Assembly: GCA_027486835.1 (NCBI GenBank)
Contig: JAIXOJ010000052.1
Span: 1-64,000, forward strand
Length of the DNA: 64,000 nucleotides
Reading direction: 5' to 3'
DNA from: Chitinophagaceae bacterium
GTDB taxonomy: Bacteria; Bacteroidota; Bacteroidia; Chitinophagales; Chitinophagaceae
The notes under the pieces are model-generated. The model did not search any database, was not told the DNA's origin, and saw only the letters and a list, made by a program, of their open reading frames with translations. Positions 44,495 to 53,700 of the stretch are shown here, in pieces. A program made the translations under genes and the position numbers. Each line of letters starts with the position of its first letter. The stretch's first letter is position 1.

Positions 44495-45352
44495 TTACTT
44501 TTTCCAAGCTTTAATCATTCGATCTTTTCCTTGGAGATCTTTTTTCAAGTGTGTTTCAAAACCTGTTGCGTTGAATGATACCATTGTTTCAGCACCTAAA
44601 GCTTCATTAATTTCCACATAAACACTCCCACCCAGAATCAAATGGTTGGTAGCAAATTCTGCAATAGCCGTATAAAAACAAAGCGGATCATTTTCTTCCA
44701 CAAATAAAGCCTGGTGGGGTTCGTAAGACAATACATTTTCGTGCATCATTGCTTTCTCAGATTGCTTGATATAAGGTGGGTTACTTACAATACAATCAAA
44801 CGATCCAAGACTATCCCAAGCAGTACGATCCAGAAAGTCTAGCTGTTGCAACCGGATGGGGCGTTTAAGTGCCACAGAGTTTTGCTGAGCAACTTTTAGC
44901 GCAGCTTCACTAATATCAATACCCAATATATCTACCTCCAAAAAAGGCAAACCAAGACTTAATGCAATACAGCCACTTCCTGTACCAATATCTAGAATCG
45001 TTTTAAGGGAATTGGTGTTTGTACCATAGTCGTTCAGTATCCAATTGACTAATTCTTCCGTTTCTGGCCGAGGAATCAGCACCGAATGATTCACAATAAA
45101 GGCATTTTTTCCAAACCAAGCCTGACCTATAACATATTGTATTGGTACAAGCGAAAGCAAATCGGTTTTCATTTCATTAAACTTTTGCTTTTCTTTTTCG
45201 CTTAGTAATTGGCTTGTACGAATCAATCGATCTATTCTCTTAAGGGAAGTAAGCGACTCCATCGCCATATCAGTTATGATCTTAGCCTCACGAACGTCAT
45301 ATACCGAAACCAAAGCATTTTTCAAATGTGCGGTTGCTTCAAAAATGGTCAT
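44495..45352 (-). CDS. prmC: Peptide chain release factor N5-glutamine methyltransferase
   Basis: Methylates the GGQ glutamine of release factors RF1/RF2 with S-adenosylmethionine. The 285-residue product has an N-terminal helical domain (about 1-90), the family segment VLIPRPETEELVNWIL, motif I ILDIGTGSGCIALSL, DISEAALKVAQQN and the catalytic motif VSNPPYIKQSE. Length and motif order are normal. It is divergent from ribD with a 209-base spacer. Confidence 0.92.
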   Translation of the reverse strand: MTIFEATAHLKNALVSVYDVREAKIITDMAMESLTSLKRIDRLIRTSQLLSEKEKQKFNEMKTDLLSLVPIQYVIGQAWFGKNAFIVNHSVLIPRPETEELVNWILNDYGTNTNSLKTILDIGTGSGCIALSLGLPFLEVDILGIDISEAALKVAQQNSVALKRPIRLQQLDFLDRTAWDSLGSFDCIVSNPPYIKQSEKAMMHENVLSYEPHQALFVEENDPLCFYTAIAEFATNHLILGGSVYVEINEALGAETMVSFNATGFETHLKKDLQGKDRMIKAWKK

Positions 45353-45561
45353 GTTGCAATGTTAACGTCATTTCGGTTATTTTTGAAAAATGGCAAATTA
45401 GACCATATCAATAAAAGAATTTCAAGGTAAAAAAGAAGATGACAATACTGGCGTAATCATTCTACAGGAATATTAGGTAAGAAAACCCCCAATAACCTAA
45501 TGATTAAAAAAGAATTAATCATCCGAAAATGACTAAAATTTCATCTAGCACAAACTAAACT

Positions 45562-46605
45562 ATGACAGACAATTCAGCTATAGCATTTATGCGTCGGTGT
45601 ATTCAATTGGCCAATTTAGGTAAGGGATTTGTTGCTCCAAATCCAATGGTTGGAAGTGTATTGGTACATAACGAAACGATAATTGGAGAAGGCTATCACA
45701 AAAAATTTGGCCAAGCTCATGCAGAGGTTAATGCCCTCAACAGCGTAAAAGAAATACATAAACCGCTTATTAAAGACAGTACACTATTGGTAAGTCTAGA
45801 ACCCTGCTCCCATTACGGAAAAACGCCTCCCTGTGCAGACCTAATAATTCGCAATCAAATTCCAAGAGTGATTGTAGGTTGTAGGGACTCCTACAAAGAA
45901 GTGAATGGCACAGGAATTGAAAAACTAATCGCAGCTGGTATAGAAGTAAAAATCAGTGAGATAGAAGCAGAATGCAGGGAACTCAATAAATCATTCTTTA
46001 CTTTCCATAATCAAAAACGCCCTTATATCATTTTAAAATGGGCTCAAACAGCTTACGGCATTATTGGAAATACTAGCAACGAGCGATTATTAATTAGCGG
46101 GGAAACCACCAATAATTGGACACACCAAAAAAGAAGCGAAGTATCAGCTATACTGGTTGGTACAAATACTGCGGTAAAAGACAACCCATCCTTATCAAAT
46201 AGACTCGGTACAATACCTCAGCCCATACGGTTGATTATTGATAGGACATTGAAAATTGCGAAAACCTCCCATATTTATAATGGGTCACAGAAAACGGTAA
46301 TTTTCAATAACAAAATAAGTGGTAGTGAAGGCAATATTCGTTATGTTAGAATGAACAATTCAGATACAGTGGTTAGGCAAGTAGTACAGTACTGTCATGA
46401 TAATCTGATTCAAAGTCTATTGGTTGAAGGAGGTAGTCAAACAATACAGTCCTTCATCAATGAAAATATGTGGGACGAAGCCATTGAGATAATCAACCCA
46501 ATGTCTATTCAAAAAACGGGTATCATTGCACCTAAACTATTGGAGAAAAAATTAGAAAAACAATTGCGCGTAGAACAAGACTACATTAATATTTATGGGA
46601 ACTGA
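45562..46605 (+). CDS. ribD: Bifunctional riboflavin biosynthesis deaminase/reductase
   Basis: Catalyses two steps of riboflavin synthesis: deamination of diaminohydroxy-phosphoribosylamino-pyrimidine, then NADPH reduction of the ribose chain. The 347-residue product has the zinc deaminase half (FVAPNPMVGSVLV, HAEVNAL and EPCSHYGKTPPCADLI, carrying the His and two Cys ligands) and the reductase half (RPYIILKWAQTAYG, ILVGTNTAVKDNPSL, LLVEGGSQTIQSFI). Both halves appear complete. No other rib gene is in the window. Confidence 0.93.
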   Translation: MTDNSAIAFMRRCIQLANLGKGFVAPNPMVGSVLVHNETIIGEGYHKKFGQAHAEVNALNSVKEIHKPLIKDSTLLVSLEPCSHYGKTPPCADLIIRNQIPRVIVGCRDSYKEVNGTGIEKLIAAGIEVKISEIEAECRELNKSFFTFHNQKRPYIILKWAQTAYGIIGNTSNERLLISGETTNNWTHQKRSEVSAILVGTNTAVKDNPSLSNRLGTIPQPIRLIIDRTLKIAKTSHIYNGSQKTVIFNNKISGSEGNIRYVRMNNSDTVVRQVVQYCHDNLIQSLLVEGGSQTIQSFINENMWDEAIEIINPMSIQKTGIIAPKLLEKKLEKQLRVEQDYINIYGN

Positions 46606-46680
46606 TGGAAGGTTACTAAACACAATCAACCAATTGCCAATATTTCAACATTAAAATCAGAAATTACTTAACCCCCCTTT

Positions 46681-47238
46681 ATGCATATTTACCTGTTTGA
46701 CCTAGAACACAAAAAAAATGTAAAACTTGAATTGGCAGTAGAATACACTACTGCAACAACTGATGTTTTTGTCGTTTTTATAAACAAAGAATTAGAAACA
46801 CAATACACAAATAATACAGGACTAAAAACCTATGATGAATACTATTTCAAGAAAATAAGTCATATCGTTGGTGCTAATACACAATACGAAGGCCATAAAT
46901 ACTCATTAACAATAGGGTTTTATTTAGACAACAGCGAGTTAGTACCCTTTCTAATTGATCAAAGAGGTAGCAATGACTACAATAAATTCGACACATCGCC
47001 CATCCATAATGAACAATACTTTTCAAGTTTTAAATTATTCAATTACAAGGAGTATTTAGAACTAACTTATTTATTGAAACAAGAAACACTGTCGTTTCAT
47101 GAATACATCAACAAACTCATCAACAATCAGTTGGATAAAAGCCAATTAACCGTATTTAATCCCAATCCCGAGGCTGGCAATAATTTCCATGACTTCATAG
47201 ACTACAAGAAATTTGAGACCATTACAGGCAACCTATAA
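46681..47238 (+). CDS. Hypothetical soluble protein
   Basis: A 185-residue protein, acidic and aromatic-rich (YDEYYFKKISHIVGANTQYE, FHEYINKLINNQL), without signal peptide or membrane segment. It follows ribD by 75 bases on the same strand and may be cotranscribed. It is ended by a strong terminator. No recognisable family or motif. Confidence 0.6.
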   Translation: MHIYLFDLEHKKNVKLELAVEYTTATTDVFVVFINKELETQYTNNTGLKTYDEYYFKKISHIVGANTQYEGHKYSLTIGFYLDNSELVPFLIDQRGSNDYNKFDTSPIHNEQYFSSFKLFNYKEYLELTYLLKQETLSFHEYINKLINNQLDKSQLTVFNPNPEAGNNFHDFIDYKKFETITGNL

Positions 47239-47270
47239 TACACAACATTCATTGGTTGAGCAATAATTAA

Positions 47271-47316
47271 AATAAAAAGAGGTCACTTTCAACTAAGAAA
47301 GTGACCTCTTTTTATT
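47271..47316. terminator. Bidirectional intrinsic terminator
   Basis: Perfect 20-bp arms, AATAAAAAGAGGTCACTTTC and its complement, around a six-base loop. It separates the plus-strand gene at 46681 from the minus-strand OmpA-family gene, ten bases past the stop of the latter. Confidence 0.93.
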
Positions 47317-47325
47317 TTTAATTAT

Positions 47326-49710
47326 TTATTTCTGTTTTGGAGCAGCGAGTGTTGCTTTAACTTTCAGTACAACTCTTCTGTTTTTAGCCCTACCGGCAGG
47401 GTTATCTTTTTTATTGATAGTTTCCTTAGCAACTGGTTCAAATTTCCCTGGTGACCTTAATCTAAGACGAGATTCAGGAATTCCTTTAGAAATTAAATAA
47501 TCCAAACAAGAAATTGCACGCTGTCTTCCGATTCTAAAGTTCACCTCAGCACTACCTTTTGAATCCGTATGACCACTAATGTCTAACAAAATATCAATTG
47601 AAGGATAGCTTTTTAAATCTTTTAGTATGACATCTAGTGCTAAAGCAGCCTCAGGCTTAATGTTGGTTTTGTTAAAATCAAAATAAATAACTGTTGAGTC
47701 TCTTCTATTAATTTCATTAATTTTACTATTAACCTTAGTTGGATCTGTTATCAATGCAATTGGAACTTTTTCTGCACTATACAGTTCAATACAATAGGTA
47801 ATATTATAAACAGTGTCGTTTTCAACTAAATCAGAGTATGGGGAAAGGGTATCCTTATCAAAGTAATCTTTCTTTTCAAACAAAATTGTTCTAACCGAAT
47901 CATTTAAGTCAAACATGAACTTCCCACGATTAGTGGTTTTATAGGTAATGTTTTTTGAAGAGTCAAAAGCATTAATGGCAGTCACGTAAGCTTTATTGAT
48001 AGGCTTCTTTGTATCGCAATCAAGCAATTCGCCATCTATAACTTGCTTATACCTTTTTGACGATTTTGTTAAGCAGATAGTAAGGGGATAGGTGGTATCA
48101 GCATACAATTCTGCATCATAGGCCAAATTCACTTCCTTTTCTTCGTAGAGGCCTAATTTACGCTTGGCAGTAAATCCAGTAGTATTCTCGCTTAACACAG
48201 TTTGAAATCTTCCGTTTGCATCCGTAACAAATGTATTCGCAGCGTTAGCGTTATTACTTACATTCATTAAAACAGTAGCTTTTTCAAGTGGCTTTTTTGT
48301 TTTACAATCAATTACGAGACCGTCAACCTTTTGCTTAAATAATTTTATCGGTAAACGTTTCACGTAAAATAACTCCAAACAACAATCAGAAAAACGATCC
48401 GAACTCACGTATGCACGCTTTAAAAGGGTATCTTTAGAACTACTGTAGAAGTAACACTCATCTTTAATAGAGTTAATTTTACCACCAAGGTTAACTGGAA
48501 TTTGCAAATCTTTTAAATCTCCAACGGAAACGTATAAATCAAATCCACCCATACCTACACGCCCATTGCTAGAAAAAACAAGCGATTTTTCATTGGTGTG
48601 ATAAAATGGAGCTCTATCATCCTCTTTTGAATTTATAGTTGACAAATTAAATGGGTCTCCGAATTTATCTGTACTATCAATGGCGGATGCCCAAATATCA
48701 TATTTGCCTACCCCACCAGGCATGTCAGAGGCAAATAGTAAATATTTACCATCGTCAGTAAGAAAAGGTTGATTAGAATTAAAGCCAGATTTGTTGATAT
48801 TCTCATTTAACTTAACTGGAGTACCCCAAGTTCCATCTAATTGTTTTTTACTCATAAAAATAGAAGACACACTAGTAGGCGTTGTAGCATCCGATCTGCT
48901 AAAAAGCATTATACTATTATCACTGGAAAAAGTAGCAGTACCCTCATTTGTTCCTTTAGAAGGGGGTAGCTTTACCAATGATGATCTGCCCCTAACCACG
49001 TTTTGAGAATCCAATACGTTTGTGTACAAATGATTGATGTGTGTATTAACCCTTGAAGCATTAGAAAATGAATCTAACACACGAGCAGAAGTAAAGATCA
49101 TCGTATCTCCTATCGTGGTGAGTGCGTATGCACCTTCAATAGTATTTAGGTCTCCCTTTAGTTTGTGCAACGAAAATGCTGGCGGCTTACGGGTGCGAGT
49201 TTGTTGAATAATGAAGTTAATATTATTCAGTTCTTTAGTAGCGTAATCAGACATAGCTGGCATTGTATCTGCCACCTCAATAAAACCTTTCAATTCTTTT
49301 TCTGAATTATCATAATCTCCTAAAGCTCTTAAACAGACACCATGCCACAAAAGCGCAAGCGGAAATCTGCTTGTACGGGAAAGTAACACTTTTGTGTACC
49401 AATTATAAGCATTACTATAATCGTTCAAATGCCTATAACTTTCAGCAAGATTGTAAAATACATCAAGAGAATGAGGCTTGTTTAAGCGAACTTCATTAAG
49501 CTCCAATAACTTGACTTTTTTGTTATTAGCATAGGGCGAATAATTTATTGGGGCAGTACGAATACCCAAATAAATTTCATAATTTAAAATAGCATTGTAA
49601 TAGGATCCTTGTTTGAAATATGCATTGCCTTTCTTAAGTGCGACATTGGATTGCGCATTAACCATCTGAAAACATCCAAAAAATATAACGAGTAGTAATC
49701 GTTTATACAT
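47326..49710 (-). CDS. OmpA-family protein with TPR, PD40 and OmpA domains
   Basis: A 794-residue envelope protein of the type IX secretion locus. After the signal peptide (LLLVIFFGCFQMVNAQ) come TPR-like helices (about 20-150: AYFKQGSYYNAILNYEIYL, YSNAYNWYTKVLL), a beta-propeller of PD40/TolB-like blades (about 165-440: DGKYLLFASDMPGGVGKYDI, SLVFSSNGRVGMGGFDLYV), two carboxypeptidase-regulatory-like beta domains with DCxTKKPxxKA motifs, and a C-terminal OmpA peptidoglycan-binding domain (IYFDFNKTNIKPEA, DISGHTDSKGSAEVN, GRQRAISCLDYL). Third gene of the adhesin-PorP-OmpA operon; likely anchors the system to the cell wall. ATG 49710 replaces a TTG one codon earlier. Confidence 0.9.
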   Translation of the reverse strand: MYKRLLLVIFFGCFQMVNAQSNVALKKGNAYFKQGSYYNAILNYEIYLGIRTAPINYSPYANNKKVKLLELNEVRLNKPHSLDVFYNLAESYRHLNDYSNAYNWYTKVLLSRTSRFPLALLWHGVCLRALGDYDNSEKELKGFIEVADTMPAMSDYATKELNNINFIIQQTRTRKPPAFSLHKLKGDLNTIEGAYALTTIGDTMIFTSARVLDSFSNASRVNTHINHLYTNVLDSQNVVRGRSSLVKLPPSKGTNEGTATFSSDNSIMLFSRSDATTPTSVSSIFMSKKQLDGTWGTPVKLNENINKSGFNSNQPFLTDDGKYLLFASDMPGGVGKYDIWASAIDSTDKFGDPFNLSTINSKEDDRAPFYHTNEKSLVFSSNGRVGMGGFDLYVSVGDLKDLQIPVNLGGKINSIKDECYFYSSSKDTLLKRAYVSSDRFSDCCLELFYVKRLPIKLFKQKVDGLVIDCKTKKPLEKATVLMNVSNNANAANTFVTDANGRFQTVLSENTTGFTAKRKLGLYEEKEVNLAYDAELYADTTYPLTICLTKSSKRYKQVIDGELLDCDTKKPINKAYVTAINAFDSSKNITYKTTNRGKFMFDLNDSVRTILFEKKDYFDKDTLSPYSDLVENDTVYNITYCIELYSAEKVPIALITDPTKVNSKINEINRRDSTVIYFDFNKTNIKPEAALALDVILKDLKSYPSIDILLDISGHTDSKGSAEVNFRIGRQRAISCLDYLISKGIPESRLRLRSPGKFEPVAKETINKKDNPAGRAKNRRVVLKVKATLAAPKQK

Positions 49711-49754
49711 CAAAATAATAAATTTTTAACCAATTAAAAAAGTTCACAAAAAAA

Positions 49755-50762
49755 CTAAAATCTAGGGCATTTAAAATACCCTTTGTCTGAACCTTTCTTA
49801 TTCGAATACATTAACGAGAATTCGTAACTATTTGCCCCACTAGTTGCTTTTCCTAATTGGGAAGTATTTACATCATAACTAAACCCAACAATGAAATTAT
49901 TGAAGTTTAAACCTAAATAAGGGTATAAAGCATCTTTAAATCTGTAATTGACACCTGCCATCAAATCTAAGTTATCAGTTGCTGTTATTTGGTAATAACC
50001 GCCTAGCATAAACTCTGTATTTGTTGATTGCCTAAGCAAAACCATATTTGGAACAATACTAGATCTGTCATCTAAAATTACCCTAGCCCCTCCATGTAAG
50101 GCATACCTAACAGGCAGTTTCACATCTGTACTTGTGGAAAACAAGTTATCCTTTGGTTGAGTAATATGCGCAGCAGAAAATCCTCCGAAGAAGTTTACTG
50201 TTTTATCAGGATCTCCGTCGTAATATGCCATGCCTGCGCCCATATCTAAAATAGTAGAAGCGTATCTAGCGTCACTATTAAAATCGCCACCGTTATCCCT
50301 ACCTGGATCATAACCAAAGTAATCACGATACTGACTTCCCCCACGTAATTTAGAAAAATCAAATCTTCGATTTAGTAACCCACCTTGTAAAGCAAATGTG
50401 ACGGTTTTGAATCCTTCCTTACCAAACCTTATTCCTGAATAAGAAATAGATGCTTGGCCGTTTAAATACTTGTAGCCAGCATCACCAGCAGACTGTTGTA
50501 GAAAATTAGCACCAAAATTTAAATTTTTATTGGTAGCGAAATCTGCAGATACCCCTATTGTTGAAAACGCATTGGTAATGCCATTCCACTGATTTCTATG
50601 AATTACTGAAACACGGTAGTCACCGTTAATAGCACCAGTTAGCGCAGGATTGAGCCACAAAGGATGCATGTAATACTGAGAAAAATGGGGTTCTATCTGG
50701 GCTTTAAGATCAAATAATACCCCCACAATTAAAATCAATACAAAAATTATTCTACTTTTCAT
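49755..50762 (-). CDS. PorP/SprF-family type IX secretion outer-membrane protein
   Basis: A 335-residue beta-barrel protein with signal peptide and the family start QIEPHFSQYYMHPLWLNPAL, then GDYRVSVIHRNQWNGI. Repeated strands such as LMAGVNYRFKDALYPYLGL and FIVGFSYDVNTS, and the C-terminal GYFKCPRF, are typical of PorP/SprF. Members help to secrete or attach a specific adhesin to the cell surface through type IX secretion. The gene starts four bases after the adhesin stop codon and precedes the OmpA-family gene, which strongly suggests it serves that adhesin. Confidence 0.92.
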   Translation of the reverse strand: MKSRIIFVLILIVGVLFDLKAQIEPHFSQYYMHPLWLNPALTGAINGDYRVSVIHRNQWNGITNAFSTIGVSADFATNKNLNFGANFLQQSAGDAGYKYLNGQASISYSGIRFGKEGFKTVTFALQGGLLNRRFDFSKLRGGSQYRDYFGYDPGRDNGGDFNSDARYASTILDMGAGMAYYDGDPDKTVNFFGGFSAAHITQPKDNLFSTSTDVKLPVRYALHGGARVILDDRSSIVPNMVLLRQSTNTEFMLGGYYQITATDNLDLMAGVNYRFKDALYPYLGLNFNNFIVGFSYDVNTSQLGKATSGANSYEFSLMYSNKKGSDKGYFKCPRF

Positions 50763-50766
50763 AAAA

Positions 50767-53700
50767 TTATCTTATCAAGTTTACTGCACCCTTTTTAGTA
50801 ATTGTTTCTCCACTTTTTAATACTATTTCGGCTACATATACATATACACCCACGGGTTGCTCTTTACCTTTAAATGTACCATCCCAGCCACTGCCATCTT
50901 TATCGTTTGTCTCATAAATCAATTGACCCCATTGACTAAATATTTTAAGCTTTAAAGAATTAATGAATTTACCATAAATCTTAAACTTCTTATTATCAAC
51001 ATTAGTACTTAAAGGGTACAAATAGTTGGGTATATATAAGTCATTAAGCTGATTCAGGACGGTGATGGTAATTTTAGCTGAATCAACACAACCAATCGAA
51101 TTAGCCACTTTGTAGAAGATATCAGACTGTCCTACTGCAAGTGCAGTCACTTTACCAAAATTATCTACATTGGCAATAATAGGCTGAGATGTAGACCAAA
51201 TTCCTCCTATTGTAGTATCTGATAATTGTAGTGTCAACCCAACGTGTAATTTAGTAGAATCATTATTGCCATAAGTGATATTTCCAATAACAGGAGGTGC
51301 TATAATATTAACTTTTGAAAAACCAGAATTAATACAAGTAGTTAACACATCAGTATAAACATAATTAATCTGTGTGCTACCTGGAGCTACACCCTTAACA
51401 AAACCATTTGCATCAACAGTAGCTATACTAGTATTAACGCTCGTCCAAACTCCTCCAATTGGTGATGAAGCAAATTGTAATGAATCTCCTTTGCAAATAT
51501 CTTTTAACAATGGAGTAACATTGACATTTGGCAAATCAATCACTCGTATTGCTTTTGCAACAACCGTAGAACAGCCACCAATTCCAGTTACGGTATACCG
51601 TACTGAGTCTAAACCAGCTTTCATCGCAGTAATTTTTCCTGAGCCTAAATCTACCATAAGTAATGAAAGGGAATCATTTGTCCAAATTCCCCCAGATGTT
51701 GGGTTAGTTAATACTACAGAAGTACCAACACAGATACTATCTCTTCCAATTATAGGTTGAACAGGCGGCTTACCAATAGTCATTGGGAAAGTTTTCACGG
51801 TGATACCACAATTATTCTTGTAGCTATACTTAATAGTGTCCAATCCGTTTTTAACGCCTGTGACTATTCCTAAATTAGAATCAACAAAAGAATTGCCATT
51901 ATTAGTATTGATCCAAGTACCAACACCACCCATTGTTGCGTTGGTTAATTGAGTTGTTCCACCTACACAAATAATATTTGCCCCCACAATTTCAGCCACA
52001 TTATTGGTGTCAACTTTTACTTTAAAGGAAGCTATTGAATCACAACCCAGAACGGTGACCGTGTAATATGCTGTAGCAATACCATTTGTTAATCCCTTAA
52101 TAATACCATTACCTGTAACAATATCTTGTGACATGGTTGCTATCGAAGAAGGTGTAGCCGTCCAAACTCCTCCTTTTGTTGCATTGGTCAATACTATCGA
52201 CGAATTAACGCAGACACTGTCAACGCCTTTTATAGAATCGACATTTGGAATTGGATTTACAGCAATAGTAGTATCTACTTTATTAATACAACCAAATTGG
52301 TTTACAACAGTGTAGGTTACTTTTGTTACTCCATTAACAAAACCGTAAAGTGATCCTATTGTTTTGTCTTGGAAATCAGCAATAGCAGGAATCGAACTTG
52401 ACCAAAGTCCATTTGGTGTGGGGTTAGTTAATAGCGTAGTTCTATTAAAACAAGCATTTAACTTGCCAGCAATAGGTTGAATAACTGGCAAGGCATTTAA
52501 GATAATGGCCTTTACTACAGTGTTAGAACATCCATTACTATTTACAACGGTATATTTTACAGTGTCGATTCCTGATTGAATTGCCGTAACTAAACCAGTA
52601 ACTGAATCAATTTTAGCAATATTAGTATCACTCAATGCCCAAACTCCTTTGGTAGTATCATTTGTATAAATACTAGCTTCATTAACACATAAACTATCCT
52701 TTCCTTTAATTGCCGCAATTTTAGGTAATCCGATAACGGTTAGTACGGCAGAATTATCATTGGTTGCCCCACATTTATTTGTAGCAATGTAAAATATGGA
52801 GGCATTTCCAGCGGCTACTCCAACTATTTGGCCAATAACAGGCGGTATAAATGTAGCCACTCCTTGGTTTAAACTAATCCATAGATAGGTGGTGGCACCT
52901 TTTGTATCATTGGTAATTGTAGTAACTTCATTTACACAAATAGGATTCTTAAATGTGTAAGCACCAATGATTGGAGAACCCACATGAATATTTGTCTTGA
53001 CAACTACCTTTCCGCAGCCATTATTTAATGTATAAGAAATCTCTACATCTCCATTTGTCTTACCCGTAACAGTACCAGAAGCTGGATCAACTTCAGCAAT
53101 AGCTGAATTACTGGAAGTCCATAGACCTCCTGAGGTGGGATGCGAAAGGGTGGTAGTTTGGTTAATACAAATAATAGAATCGGGTACAATTATGGCATTT
53201 ACAGGAGGGCCATTTTGTACTGTTATAGCGAAGTTCTTTACAGTAGTACCACAGCTGTTTGTAACCGTGTAAGAAATTGTAACATTTCCTGAACTAAGAC
53301 CTTCTACTTTACCAGGGTCAGTAATGAGGTCAACTGTAGCAATAGATGGATTACTTGAACTCCAAGTGCCTCCTGCTGTAGTATTTGTCAACTGTGTAAA
53401 AAAACCTGTACAAATGGTATTGACACCTTGAATTTCATTTACTAGTGGAGAACCCACAGTAAATAATAAGGTAGCTGGAGTAGTTCCACAATCATTGGTT
53501 ACCGAATAAGTAATATTGGTTGTTCCAAAGCCTTTAGCTGTAACAACACCATTATTTGGATCTATTTGCGCAACTGTTGGATCACTTGAAGTCCATGTAC
53601 CGCCCAACGTAGTGGACTGCAGTGTGGTATTGTCGTTGATGTTACACAATACATTTTGACCTGAAATCGTTGGAAGTGGTGGCACTCCAACATTGATTGG